Shown here: positions 1-8,249 of the stretch, piece by piece | Layout of the letters: each line of letters begins with the position of its first letter | Numbering within the stretch: the stretch's first letter is position 1 | DNA from: Rhizobiales bacterium CCH10-E5 | GTDB taxonomy: Bacteria; Pseudomonadota; Alphaproteobacteria; Rhizobiales; Beijerinckiaceae | NCBI GenBank assembly: GCA_001556125.1 | Contig: LSIG01000067.1 | Coordinates: forward strand, 1-38,142 | Length of the DNA stretch: 38,142 nucleotides | Reading direction: 5' to 3' | The notes under the pieces: generated by a model | Database searches by the model: none | The model's input: only the letters and a program-made list of their open reading frames with translations | Told to the model about the DNA's origin: nothing | Program-made: the position numbers and the translations under genes

Positions 1-2
1 GG

Positions 3-317
3 AATCCCGGCCGGTCAATTATCGGAATGATGGCCGGTCGGAATCGGAATCCGCACCGGGACAACTACACCCGCATCGGCACGCAGATGGGTATCGATCT
101 CGTTGCCCAGCCTGCCCAGGCCAACCAGCCCCGCATCGCCGGCCTGATCCTCGCCCAGTTCCTCGCCAACAAGGAGGATGCGATCCGTGCTGCTGCGGCA
201 GCGGATGATCTCGTCCTGGCGCGCAAGCTGGTCAATGGCGGCAGCCACGGCCTCGACCGGTTCAGGGACGCCTACACCAAGGGGCGGGTCGCGATCCCGG
301 ACGGCATCGAGATCTGA
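3..317 (+). CDS. GH19-like (chitinase/endolysin-type) lytic enzyme, C-terminal part
   Basis: The frame is open from the window edge, so the gene is probably cut there; internal ATG codons lie at 27 and 30. From about position 55 the protein reads like the C-terminal third of the GH19-type 'putative chitinase'/phage endolysin family: a DNYTRIG segment, a helix like AxILAxFLxxKE, and the very typical RKLVNGGSHGLDRF stretch near the end. Such enzymes cut chitin or peptidoglycan and in Alphaproteobacteria are common in prophages and cell-wall turnover. The residues just before DNY do not show the QLTGR motif normally found there; the window has GRNRNPHRDNY instead. The gene may therefore be degenerate, or its start may be misread. 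Catalytic glutamates would lie upstream of the window and cannot be judged. It converges on the LysR gene. Confidence 0.6.
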   Translation, partial: NPGRSIIGMMAGRNRNPHRDNYTRIGTQMGIDLVAQPAQANQPRIAGLILAQFLANKEDAIRAAAAADDLVLARKLVNGGSHGLDRFRDAYTKGRVAIPDGIEI

Positions 318-320
318 AGC

Positions 321-351
321 GGGGACAGGGGAGAGGATCTACCCCGTCCCC
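321..351. terminator. Hairpin between convergent genes
   Basis: GGGGACAGGGG (321-331) can pair with CCCCGTCCCC (342-351) around a 10-base loop, with one bulged A. It lies right after the stop of the GH19-like gene and covers the last codons of the convergent LysR gene. A bidirectional terminator role is inferred. There is no T-run. Confidence 0.45.
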
Positions 352-1238
352 TCGATCAGCCCGCGCTTCTTCGCCAGTTCGCCGCCGACATAGTCCATGA
401 AGGCGCGCACGCGCGGGGCGTTGCGGATGTCGGGATGGGTCAGGATCCACAGGCCCGTCGAGAAATCCGGATCGGGCGGGAGCAGGCGGACCAGCGCGGG
501 GCGCTGATCTGCGATGAAGCAGGGCAGAGGGCCGATGCCGAGCCCCTGCTCGACCGCCTCCGCCAGGCCGAGCACGGCCGAACTCTTGAGCGCGATCCGC
601 TCCGGCGCCACCTTCTCGCGGACATAGCGGGCCGCCTTCACATGGCCGAGCGCGTCGCCCAGCGCGACCCAGTCGCGCGCGAACAGGCTGTCGGGATCGC
701 CCAGGCCGGCCGCGCCCTGGGCGGCGTTGCCATAGATCGCCCAGTTCAGCGTCGCGAGCCTGCGGCCGACCAGCGTCTCGCCCGGCGCGTCGCTGGCGCG
801 GATCGCGATGTCGGCGTCGCGCTTGGACAGGTTGAGCGCCTGATTGCCGATCACGATGTCGAGCCGGATCGCCGGATGCAGGGCGCGAAAGGCGGCGAAG
901 ATCGGCAGCAGCAGGTTGAGATAGAGCGTGTCGGTTGTGGTGATCCGCAATTCGCCGGAGGGCGTCAGGTCACGCCCCGCGAGCCGGCGGCTGAAGGCGG
1001 CGACGTCGTCCTCGACGCGGGCGGCCAGCATCGCCATTTCGACGCCGGCGACGGTCGCGACATAGCCGGTCTTGCGCCGCTCGAAGAGCTGCAGCCCGAC
1101 CTGCTCCTCGATCTGCCCGAGCCGGCGGAATACGGTCGAATGGTTGACGCCGAGCGCCGCGGCTGCGCCGGTCAACCCGTGATGGTCGGCGATGGCCTTG
1201 ACCAGCCGGAAGTCATCCCAGGCGAGATTCGTGCTCAT
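339..1238 (-). CDS. LysR-family transcriptional regulator
   Basis: A 299-residue LysR-type regulator, normal length for the family. The winged helix-turn-helix lies at about residues 5-64, with the segment AAALGVNHSTVFRRL as the DNA-reading part. An effector-binding domain follows, beginning near residue 90 (GELRITTTDT). The start is set at the ATG ending at 1238 (MSTNLAWDDF). An in-frame ATG at 1271 would add eleven residues with no family character and would start inside the inverted repeat 1280-1295's leader. The gene follows sua5 on the same strand after a 70-base gap that holds its own operator-like repeat, so it may be transcribed separately and autoregulated. The target genes cannot be told from the window. 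Confidence 0.9.
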   Translation of the reverse strand: MSTNLAWDDFRLVKAIADHHGLTGAAAALGVNHSTVFRRLGQIEEQVGLQLFERRKTGYVATVAGVEMAMLAARVEDDVAAFSRRLAGRDLTPSGELRITTTDTLYLNLLLPIFAAFRALHPAIRLDIVIGNQALNLSKRDADIAIRASDAPGETLVGRRLATLNWAIYGNAAQGAAGLGDPDSLFARDWVALGDALGHVKAARYVREKVAPERIALKSSAVLGLAEAVEQGLGIGPLPCFIADQRPALVRLLPPDPDFSTGLWILTHPDIRNAPRVRAFMDYVGGELAKKRGLIEGTG

Positions 1239-1279
1239 GGCGGGCCCCAGCCGACGGTCTCCGGCAGGCAATCCGAAAT

Positions 1280-1295
1280 CTTGCAGGTGTGCAAG
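1280..1295 (-). promoter_or_regulatory. LysR-type operator candidate (T-N11-A inverted repeat)
   Basis: CTTGCA-GGTG-TGCAAG is a perfect inverted repeat with 6-base arms and a 4-base spacer. It contains the T-N11-A pattern typical of LysR-family sites (T1282 to A1294). It sits about 42 bases upstream of the LysR start codon, in the short gap after sua5. Autoregulation is inferred. Confidence 0.45.
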
Positions 1296-1308
1296 AGCGC
1301 GGGCGGCT

Positions 1309-2316
1309 TCACCGCGGCGCGGCGGCGCGCCTCAGCCGGTCGTTGATCGCCTCGCCCAGACCTTGATCGGGGATCGGCGCCACGGCGATCACGGCGGGGC
1401 CGGCGGCATCGAGCGCCCGCAGATGCCCGAACAGGTTCGCTGCCGCCTCGGTGAGATCGCCGCCGGGGCTGAGATCGAGCGCAGGCGCGGCGCTCGCCAG
1501 CAGGGCCGGGTCGCTGCCGAAGCCGAGCCAGGCCTCGCCGGGGCAGGGAGCCTCCGCCTCGAGCCGGATCCGCGCCGCGGGCGCATAATGCGAGGCGAGC
1601 AGGCCCGGCGAGATCGGCGCCATGCCGGCTTCGCCCGCGAGCACGAGCGGGCGCCCGATCACGCCCTCGATCGCGGCGCGCGGCACGCCTCCCGGCCGCA
1701 ACAGGCGGGGCGCGCCGTCGAGGCAGGCGACGATCGTGGATTCGACGCCGACCTCGGTCACGCCGCCGTCGAGCACCGCGTCGATCCGGCCGTCGAGATC
1801 GGCGAGCACATGGGCGGCGCTGGTCGCGCTGACCCGGCCCGAGCGGTTGGCGGAAGGGGCTGCGATGGGTCGCCCCGCCGCTTGCAGGATCGCATGGGCA
1901 ATCGGGTGCGACGGCACCCGCAGCGCGACCGAGGCGAGCCCGGCGCGTGCGAGATCGCTGACCTCGCAACCGGCGGAGACCGGCACCACCAGCGTCAGCG
2001 GCCCTGGCCAGAAGGCTCTTGCGAGTGCGAGCGCATTCGCGTCGAACAGGCCCTGCGTCCGGGCTGCCGCGAGATCCGGCAGATGCGCGATCAGCGGGTT
2101 GAAGCTCGGCCGCTCCTTGGCGGCATAAATGCCGGCGACCGCCGTCCCCGAGGTCGCGTCGGCCGCGAGGCCGTAGACAGTTTCGGTCGGCAGCGCGACG
2201 AGGCGTCCCTCACGCAGCAGCGCGGCCGCGCGCGCGATGCCGTCGGCATCGTGGCGCAGCCGCTCGGTCACGCGGGGGGAGGGGGCATCCTGCGTCACGG
2301 GAATTGATGTCTCCAT
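1309..2316 (-). CDS. sua5: L-threonylcarbamoyladenylate synthase (Sua5/YrdC/YwlC)
   Basis: Makes threonylcarbamoyl-AMP from threonine, bicarbonate and ATP, the first step of the universal t6A37 tRNA modification in the cytoplasm. The 335-residue length is that of the long Sua5 type: a YrdC/TsaC catalytic domain at about residues 22-210, then a linker and a Sua5 C-terminal domain. Visible motifs are ALPTETVYGLAADA, the KERPSFNPL signature (K67, R69), the SANRSG loop (155-160) and GVESTIV. ATG start at 2316, preceded by the 234-base region shared with the divergent acyl-CoA dehydrogenase. The LysR gene follows downstream. Assignment is secure at family level. Confidence 0.95.
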   Translation of the reverse strand: METSIPVTQDAPSPRVTERLRHDADGIARAAALLREGRLVALPTETVYGLAADATSGTAVAGIYAAKERPSFNPLIAHLPDLAAARTQGLFDANALALARAFWPGPLTLVVPVSAGCEVSDLARAGLASVALRVPSHPIAHAILQAAGRPIAAPSANRSGRVSATSAAHVLADLDGRIDAVLDGGVTEVGVESTIVACLDGAPRLLRPGGVPRAAIEGVIGRPLVLAGEAGMAPISPGLLASHYAPAARIRLEAEAPCPGEAWLGFGSDPALLASAAPALDLSPGGDLTEAAANLFGHLRALDAAGPAVIAVAPIPDQGLGEAINDRLRRAAAPR

Positions 2317-2357
2317 GGCTCCATCGCCGGGCGGTCGTGCCCGATTGACCCAAGACG

Positions 2358-2371
2358 GTTTACATATAAAC
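2358..2371. promoter_or_regulatory. Operator-like palindrome GTTTACATATAAAC
   Basis: GTTTA-CATA-TAAAC has perfect 5-base arms and stands in the divergent region between sua5 and the acyl-CoA dehydrogenase. A near-identical element (GTTTACATATGAAC, also followed by YAT) occurs at 28696-28709 before the thioesterase gene. TTGACC at 2345-2350 with TAAACT at 2367-2372 (16-base spacer) would make a weak sigma-70 promoter whose -10 overlaps the right arm, as expected for a repressor site. The binding factor is unknown; a fatty-acid-responsive regulator is inferred only from the genes served. Confidence 0.5.
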
Positions 2372-2455
2372 TATATCGGCGCCGCAGCGGTGCCGTTCAC
2401 GCAGCGCATGGCCTCGGGGATAGTTCCTCGCTACCATTGCGGCAACGCCAAAAGC

Positions 2456-2485
2456 GGTTGGCCGGGGCACGGCGCACGGCCAGCC
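2456..2485. other. Leader hairpin upstream of acyl-CoA dehydrogenase
   Basis: GGTTGGCCG (2456-2464) can pair with CGGCCAGCC (2477-2485), with one G-U pair and a 12-base loop, in the probable 5' leader of the gene starting at 2551. No function is claimed. Confidence 0.25.
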
Positions 2486-2550
2486 GATGTCACGAAAACA
2501 GAGGCGGCCAGCTGCGACAGTGGCAAGGCTGACGTCAGGGAGACAACATC

Positions 2551-4326
2551 ATGAGCTATCGCGCCCCCGTCGAGGACATGCTCGCCACGATGCGCCATGT
2601 GGCCGGCCTCGACCGGCTGATCGCGGATGGGCTGACGCCGGAACTCGACGCCGACATGGCCCAGGCCGTGCTCGACGAAGCCGCGAAATTCGCCGGCGAC
2701 GTGCTCGCGCCGCTGAACCGCGTCGGCGACAAGCACGGCTCCGTTCTGAAGGACGGCGCCGTCACAACCCCGCCGGGCTGGAAGGACGCCTATACGGCCT
2801 GGGCCGGCGCGGGCTGGAACGCGCTGCCGGCGCCGCCCGAGCATGGCGGCCAGGGCCTGCCGGCACTGCTGCAATCGGCCTGCATCGAGATGTGGAACTC
2901 GGCGGCGTTTGCCTTCGCGCTCGGCCCGCTTCTGACGGTCGGCGCCATCGAGGCGCTGCACGCCCATGGCTCGGAGCATCTCAAGGAGATCTATCTGCCG
3001 AAGCTCGTCTCCGGCGAGTGGATGGGCACGATGAACCTGACCGAGCCGCAGGCGGGCTCCGATCTCAATGCGCTCCGCGCCAAGGCCGAGCCGGTGGGCG
3101 ACGGCACCTACAGGATCACCGGCCAGAAGATCTACATCACCTATGGCGAGCACGACCTGACCGAGAACATCGTGCATCTGGTGCTGGCGCGCCTGCCGGA
3201 TGCGCCCGCCGGCACGCGCGGCATCTCGCTCTTCCTGGTCCCGAAATACCTAGTCAACGGCGATGGTTCGCTCGGCGCCCATAACGACCTGCGCTGCTCC
3301 GGCATCGAGCACAAGCTCGGCATCCACGCCTCGCCGACCTGCTCGATGGCCTATGGCGACAAGGGCGGCGCGATCGGCTGGCTGATCGGCGAGGAGAACC
3401 GGGGCCTCGCCTGCATGTTCACGATGATGAACAATGCCCGCCTCAACGTGGCGCTCCAGGGCGTCGCCATCGCCGAGCGGGCCTATCAGCAGGCGCTGCA
3501 TTTCGCGAAGGAGCGCCGGCAGGGCACGGCCATCGACGCCCCCAGGGGCGCCCCGATGAGCCCGATCATCGTCCATCCCGACGTGCGCCGCATGCTGATG
3601 GAAATGCGGGCGAAAACGCAAGGCGCGCGCGCCATCGCCTATCAGGTGGCGGAGGCGCTCGACCGCTCGCATCGCGGGGCCGACGAGGCCGCCCGCAAGG
3701 CCGCCGCCGAGCGCGCGGCGATCCTCACCCCCGTCGCCAAGGCCTATGCCACCGATATCGGCGTCGAGGTCGCCTCCACCGGCGTCCAGATCCATGGCGG
3801 CATGGGCTATGTCGAGGAGACCGGCGCTGCCCAGCATCTGCGCGATGCCCGCATCGCGACAATCTATGAGGGCACCAACGGTATCCAGGCGATCGACCTC
3901 GTGCTTCGCAAGCTGCCGCTCTCCGGCGGGCAGGCGGTGGCCGATCTGATCGTCGAGATGCGTGCCGTGGTGTCGGAGGTGAAGGCGGCCAATACGCCGG
4001 GCTTCGGCCACAGCGCGGCCCGGCTCGGCGCCGCCGTCGATGCGCTGGAGCGCGCGACGCGCTGGATGCTGGCGACGATGGGCAGCGACCAGAATGCCGT
4101 CCTGGCCGGCGCGACGCCCTATCTCAAGCTCTTCGCGCTCGCCCAGGGCGGCACGGGCCTCGCCCGCAAGGCGCTGGCGACCCGCTCGGAGGCACAAGGC
4201 GTGGAGGATCTCGCTACGGCCCGCTTCTTCGCCGAAATCCTGGCGACGGAAGCGCCGGCGCTCGAACTGGCGGTGACGGAAGGCGCGGGCGCGGTCGCCG
4301 ACGCGGCGGCCGTCTTCGCCGCGTGA
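2551..4326 (+). CDS. Acyl-CoA dehydrogenase (long, ~590-residue type)
   Basis: FAD-dependent alpha,beta-dehydrogenation of an acyl-CoA thioester in the cytoplasm. The 591-residue length, the N-terminal MSYRAPVEDMLATMRHVAGL segment and the extra C-terminal domain place it in the long subfamily that includes AcdA/DmdC-type enzymes, not the 380-residue fatty-acid enzymes. Visible are the FAD-binding MNLTEPQAGSDL, the C-terminal four-helix region beginning near MNNARLNVALQG, the GVQIHGGMGYVEE motif, and the probable catalytic base E440 in IYEGTNGIQ. The ATG has a good ribosome site (GGGAG, about 9 bases upstream). Its last bases overlap the start of the short-chain dehydrogenase (GTGA), so the two are probably translated together. 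The substrate cannot be read from sequence; DMSP, branched-chain or medium-chain acyl-CoA are all possible. Confidence 0.93.
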   Translation: MSYRAPVEDMLATMRHVAGLDRLIADGLTPELDADMAQAVLDEAAKFAGDVLAPLNRVGDKHGSVLKDGAVTTPPGWKDAYTAWAGAGWNALPAPPEHGGQGLPALLQSACIEMWNSAAFAFALGPLLTVGAIEALHAHGSEHLKEIYLPKLVSGEWMGTMNLTEPQAGSDLNALRAKAEPVGDGTYRITGQKIYITYGEHDLTENIVHLVLARLPDAPAGTRGISLFLVPKYLVNGDGSLGAHNDLRCSGIEHKLGIHASPTCSMAYGDKGGAIGWLIGEENRGLACMFTMMNNARLNVALQGVAIAERAYQQALHFAKERRQGTAIDAPRGAPMSPIIVHPDVRRMLMEMRAKTQGARAIAYQVAEALDRSHRGADEAARKAAAERAAILTPVAKAYATDIGVEVASTGVQIHGGMGYVEETGAAQHLRDARIATIYEGTNGIQAIDLVLRKLPLSGGQAVADLIVEMRAVVSEVKAANTPGFGHSAARLGAAVDALERATRWMLATMGSDQNAVLAGATPYLKLFALAQGGTGLARKALATRSEAQGVEDLATARFFAEILATEAPALELAVTEGAGAVADAAAVFAA

Positions 4327-5174
4327 GCGAGGCGCAGCGTCTGCTCGCCGACCGCATCTGCCTCGTCGCCGGCGCCTCGCGCGGGCTCGGGCGCGGCATC
4401 GCCCGGGCGCTGGGAGAGGCCGGCGCCACCGTCATCGTTACCGGTCGCTCCAGCGAAGCCGGCCCGCGCACCGACAACCGCCCGGAGACCTTCGAGGACA
4501 CCGCGCGCGAGGTCGAGGTGGCCGGTGGGCGCGGCCATCCCTATCGCTGCGACCACACCCAGGAACGGGAGGTCGACCAACTCGTCTCCTGGTGCCTGCG
4601 CCGCTTCGGGCGGCTGGACTGCGTCGTCGACGCCGTCTGGGGCGGCAGCGAGGGCTATGACGGCGAGCGCTATCCGGATGGCTCGACCTTCGGCGCGCCG
4701 TTCTGGCGCAGGCCAGTGGCGCGGCTGGGCCAGAGCTTCGAGAGCGGCGTCTATGCGCAGCTCCTGCTGGCACGGGCCGTCGCGCCCGCCATGGTGCAGG
4801 CGCGCAAGGGGCTGATCGTCACGGTGGGCTTCGACACGGCCGGCGGCTATCTCGGCGACATCGTCTACGATCTGGCGCAGGCGGCGATGCACCGGCTGAC
4901 GCTGGCGATGGCGCAGGAGCTCAAGCCCTTCGGTGTCACCGCGCTCGGGCTTTCGCCGGGGCATGTCCTGACCGAGCGTGTCCGCGATGCCGGCCTGGCC
5001 CAACCGGGTAGCGAGACGCCGCTCTATGCCGGCCGCGCAGTCGCGGCACTCCTGCAGGACGCCGAGGTCGCGCGCCATGCGGGCGCCGTGCTGCATGTCG
5101 CCGATCTCGCCCGGCTCTACGGCTTCACGGACCGGGACGGCACCATGCCGTCGCGCTTCACGGTGCCGTCTTGA
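4323..5174 (+). CDS. DHRS1-like short-chain dehydrogenase with altered active site
   Basis: Rossmann-fold SDR of 283 residues, starting at a GTG that overlaps the acyl-CoA dehydrogenase stop (GTGA). The cofactor motif GASRGLGRG lies near residues 17-25, and TGR after beta-strand 2 suggests NADP(H). The spacing and the FW...LIV... stretch resemble the DHRS1 branch. The usual catalytic YxxxK reads Y182-D-L-A-Q186, so the lysine is replaced by glutamine. The strand that normally ends in the catalytic serine reads LIVTVGFDTAGG, with Gly-Phe where Ser-Ser is expected. Tyrosine is kept. It may be a pseudoenzyme, a binding partner, or use different chemistry. Coupling to the acyl-CoA dehydrogenase suggests an acyl-CoA-related role, by inference. 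Confidence 0.88.
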   Translation: MSEAQRLLADRICLVAGASRGLGRGIARALGEAGATVIVTGRSSEAGPRTDNRPETFEDTAREVEVAGGRGHPYRCDHTQEREVDQLVSWCLRRFGRLDCVVDAVWGGSEGYDGERYPDGSTFGAPFWRRPVARLGQSFESGVYAQLLLARAVAPAMVQARKGLIVTVGFDTAGGYLGDIVYDLAQAAMHRLTLAMAQELKPFGVTALGLSPGHVLTERVRDAGLAQPGSETPLYAGRAVAALLQDAEVARHAGAVLHVADLARLYGFTDRDGTMPSRFTVPS

Positions 5175-5261
5175 GGCATGGCCCATAGCGTTTGACACGG
5201 GCTGCGGATCGGGGTTCCTGCCGCGCTCTGCCTGCGATCCACGACGCGTGAAGGTCCCCCC

Positions 5262-6251
5262 ATGATCCTGATCCACGGAATCTGCCCGCAATCGCGCGAC
5301 AAGCTCCTGCCCCGCAAGGTGGATGCCGATGCGCCGTTTCCGGCCGATTCCATCTGGATCGATCTGCTCAATCCGACGCAGGGCGAGGATGCGCGCGTCG
5401 AGAAGCATCTCGGTGTCTCGATTCCGACGCGTGAGGAGATGCACGACCTCGAGCCGTCCGAGATCATCTACACCGAGAACGGCGCGCATTACATGACCGC
5501 TCGCATCATCTGCCAGTCGGAGACGATCGTGCCGCGGCTGGCCGACGTCACCTTCATCTTGACCGACAAGGCGCTGGTGACGGTGCGCTATGACGAGCCG
5601 GGCGCCTTCAACATCTTCCTCAACCGCGCCACCAAGCCCGGCGGCTGCGGCACCCAGCCCGAGGCGGTGCTGGACGGGCTGATCGAAGCGATCGTCGACC
5701 GCGCCGCCGAAGTCCTGCGCGGGGTCGGCGACCGGATCGACGACGCGTCGCGCCGGATCTTCGCCGGCCGCGGACAGGATGTGGAGCAGGGCAGCGCCTA
5801 TCAGGCGGTGATCCAGAAGATCGGCCAGTACGAGCACATCATCTCCAATGTCCGCGAGAGCATGGTCTCGGTGGAGCGCGTGCTGCTCTTCCTCTCGGCC
5901 AACTACACCCGGCCGAAAAAAGCGCAGACCGGTTTCTCGGCCGAATGGCGCGCCGCCGTCCGCGACGTGCAGGCGATCGAGGAACACGCCACCTTCCTCT
6001 CCAACAAGCTGCAATTCATGCTCGACGCCACGCTCGGCCTTGTTTCGATCGAGCAGAACAAGATCATCAAGCTGTTCTCGGTCGTCTCTGTGGCACTGAT
6101 GCCACCGACGCTCATCGCCTCGATCTACGGCATGAACTTCAAGACCATGCCGGAGTTGGAGTGGCAGTGGGGGTACCCCATGGCGATCGGGCTGATGATC
6201 CTCTTCGCCGTGCTGCCCTACATGTTCTTCCGCTGGAAGAAGTGGCTTTAG
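5262..6251 (+). CDS. corA: CorA-family magnesium/divalent cation channel
   Basis: Pentameric inner-membrane channel for Mg2+ (also Co2+ and Ni2+ in some members). The 329 residues hold a large cytoplasmic N-terminal funnel and two C-terminal membrane helices. The first helix ends in the family signature YGMNF (G290-M291-N292), followed by the acidic periplasmic loop KTMPELEWQ and the second helix. The C-terminus ends in the basic RWKKW cluster usual for the family. ATG start at 5262; the preceding 87 bases contain no gene. The next gene downstream is another membrane carrier on the same strand after 101 bases. Function is secure at family level; ion selectivity is not. Confidence 0.95.
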   Translation: MILIHGICPQSRDKLLPRKVDADAPFPADSIWIDLLNPTQGEDARVEKHLGVSIPTREEMHDLEPSEIIYTENGAHYMTARIICQSETIVPRLADVTFILTDKALVTVRYDEPGAFNIFLNRATKPGGCGTQPEAVLDGLIEAIVDRAAEVLRGVGDRIDDASRRIFAGRGQDVEQGSAYQAVIQKIGQYEHIISNVRESMVSVERVLLFLSANYTRPKKAQTGFSAEWRAAVRDVQAIEEHATFLSNKLQFMLDATLGLVSIEQNKIIKLFSVVSVALMPPTLIASIYGMNFKTMPELEWQWGYPMAIGLMILFAVLPYMFFRWKKWL

Positions 6252-6352
6252 CGCATTGGCCGGATGGCGGGGTCGCCGCTCGTCCGGAGAGCCGGTGCGA
6301 GGACGATGGCTGGCGCGGTGTCCCGCGACCTCGATGATGCGGACGGATACCG

Positions 6353-8137
6353 ATGACCACCCCCCAACTGCTCTCCGTCTCGCTGGTGGCGGTGATGATG
6401 GCTGCCTTCCTCTGGGGGCGGCTGCGCTATGACATCGTCGCCATGCTGGCCCTGCTGGCCGGCGTGGCGATCGGCATCATCCCGGCCGGCGAGGCCTTCA
6501 AGGGCTTTTCGGACGACATCGTCATCATCGTCGGCAGTGCGCTCGTCCTCAGCGCCGCGGTTGCGCGGTCACGCGTGATCGAGCGGGGGCTTACCCGCAT
6601 CATGCCGTTGCTGGGGTCAACGCAGGCGCAGGTGGTGCTGCTGGTTCTCGCCGTCGCGGTGATGTCGGCGATCATCAAGAACATCGGTGCGCTCGCGATG
6701 ATGCTGCCCATCGCCTACCAGCTCGCCCGCAAGGGCGGCCGGTCGCCCTCGGTCTTCCTGATGCCGATGGCCTTCGCCTCGCTGCTGGGCGGAATCGTCA
6801 CCCTCGTTGGCACCTCGCCGAACGTCATCGTCGCCCGGGTCCGCGCCGAATTGGGTGGCGAGCCCTTCTCGATGTTCGACTTCACGCCCGTCGGCATCGT
6901 TGTCGCGCTCGCCGGCTGCGCCTTCCTCGCTGTCGGCTACCGTCTCCTGCCACAGGACCGGCGCGGCGCGGTCTCGCTCGACCAAGCCATCGACATCAAG
7001 GACTATGTGACCGAGGCGGAAATCGGCCCCAAATCGACACTCGCCGGCAAGACCGTCGCCGATCTGAAGGCGCTGGGTGGGGGCGACCTCCAGATCGTCG
7101 CGATCCTGCGCGATGAGCGCCGCCTGCAGGCGCCGCTGCCGGACGCCAGCCTGAAGGCTGGCGATACGCTGCTTCTGCGTGGCGATGCGGCGGTGCTGGA
7201 GCGGGTCGTGGCCGAGGGCGAACTCGATCTCGACGGTCAGCATCGGCCGACCGAGAAGGAGGATGCGCTCGATCCCGACCAGGTCAGCGAGGCGATCATC
7301 GGCCCCAATTCCGTCCTGATCGGCCAGTCGGCGGGCGATATCGGCCTGCATGCCCGCTTCGGCGTCAACATGATCGCGATCAGCCGCTCGGGCGATCGCT
7401 TCACCCAGCGCCTGCGCGACATCCGGCTGCGCGCGGGCGACATCATCGTGATCCAGGGCGACGAGAAGCAGTTGCCGGAAAAGCTGATGGAACTCGGCCT
7501 GCTGCCGCTCGCCGACCGCGTCGTCTCGCTCGGCTCCACCCGCAAGGCGGTGATGACCGTCTCGATCGTGCTGGCGGCGGTGGTGGTGCTGGCCGCGGGC
7601 CTTGCGCCAGTGCCGCTCACCTTCTTCGCTGCGGCCGTTCTTCTGATCACGTTGCGATGCCTGCCTTTGCGCGAGGCCTATAGCAGCATCGACGCCCCGA
7701 TCCTGCTGATGCTGGCGGCGCTGATCCCGGTCAGCGACACGCTCCGCTCGACGGGCGCCACCGACGTTTTCGCCGGCTGGCTCGCCCAGGTCGGGGCGGG
7801 GCTGCCGGGCTGGGGAGCGGTCGCGCTGATGATCGCGGCTGCGATGGCCGTGACGCCCTTCCTGAACAATGCTGCGACCGTGCTGGTGATGGCACCGATC
7901 GGCGCCGGCTTCGCCGCTAAATTGGGCTACAACCCGGACGCCTTCCTGATGGCCGTCGCGATCGGCGCGGCCTGCGATTTCCTCACGCCCATCGGCCATC
8001 AGTGCAACACGCTGGTGATGGGCCCCGGCGGCTACAAATTCAGCGACTATCCCCGGCTCGGCGCGCCCCTGTCGCTGATCGTGCTCCTAATCGCCGTGCC
8101 GATGATCCTGCTGGTCTGGCCGCTCCAGGCAGGGTGA
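6353..8137 (+). CDS. SLC13/DASS-type carrier with two TrkA_C (RCK_C) domains
   Basis: Inner-membrane secondary transporter of 594 residues in the CitMHS/ArsB-like ion transporter group. An N-terminal set of hydrophobic helices (about residues 5-205) contains the hairpin motif SAIIKNIGALAMMLPIA and the GTSPNVIV motif. Two soluble TrkA_C domains follow (roughly 215-300 and 305-390, with GDTLLLRGD and GDIIVIQGD strands). A second helical half then carries FLNNAATVLVMAPI and GHQCNTLVMGPGGY. This layout is common in bacteria and is often annotated as a sulfate, citrate or anion permease. The substrate cannot be assigned. The gene lies 101 bases after corA and may be co-transcribed. Confidence 0.92.
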   Translation: MTTPQLLSVSLVAVMMAAFLWGRLRYDIVAMLALLAGVAIGIIPAGEAFKGFSDDIVIIVGSALVLSAAVARSRVIERGLTRIMPLLGSTQAQVVLLVLAVAVMSAIIKNIGALAMMLPIAYQLARKGGRSPSVFLMPMAFASLLGGIVTLVGTSPNVIVARVRAELGGEPFSMFDFTPVGIVVALAGCAFLAVGYRLLPQDRRGAVSLDQAIDIKDYVTEAEIGPKSTLAGKTVADLKALGGGDLQIVAILRDERRLQAPLPDASLKAGDTLLLRGDAAVLERVVAEGELDLDGQHRPTEKEDALDPDQVSEAIIGPNSVLIGQSAGDIGLHARFGVNMIAISRSGDRFTQRLRDIRLRAGDIIVIQGDEKQLPEKLMELGLLPLADRVVSLGSTRKAVMTVSIVLAAVVVLAAGLAPVPLTFFAAAVLLITLRCLPLREAYSSIDAPILLMLAALIPVSDTLRSTGATDVFAGWLAQVGAGLPGWGAVALMIAAAMAVTPFLNNAATVLVMAPIGAGFAAKLGYNPDAFLMAVAIGAACDFLTPIGHQCNTLVMGPGGYKFSDYPRLGAPLSLIVLLIAVPMILLVWPLQAG

Positions 8138-8249
8138 ACCGGGTCGCGGCGTGGCGGCATGAAACCTCTCCGCTTCTTGTGCGTTGCAGCAATCCGTCCT
8201 ATCCCGGTGCGGCCACCGCAACCCCTCCCAACCGACGAAAGGAGCGACG

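Noticed and set aside
5175..5261. Mg2+-sensing riboswitch before corA
   Set aside because: Only 87 bases are available and no M-box or mgtA-type structure could be recognised.
4119..6014. Long open antisense frame (over 600 codons) opposite the dehydrogenase, SDR and corA genes
   Set aside because: It crosses three well-supported genes and has His/Arg/Gly-rich composition typical of the complement of GC-rich coding DNA. No domain is visible.
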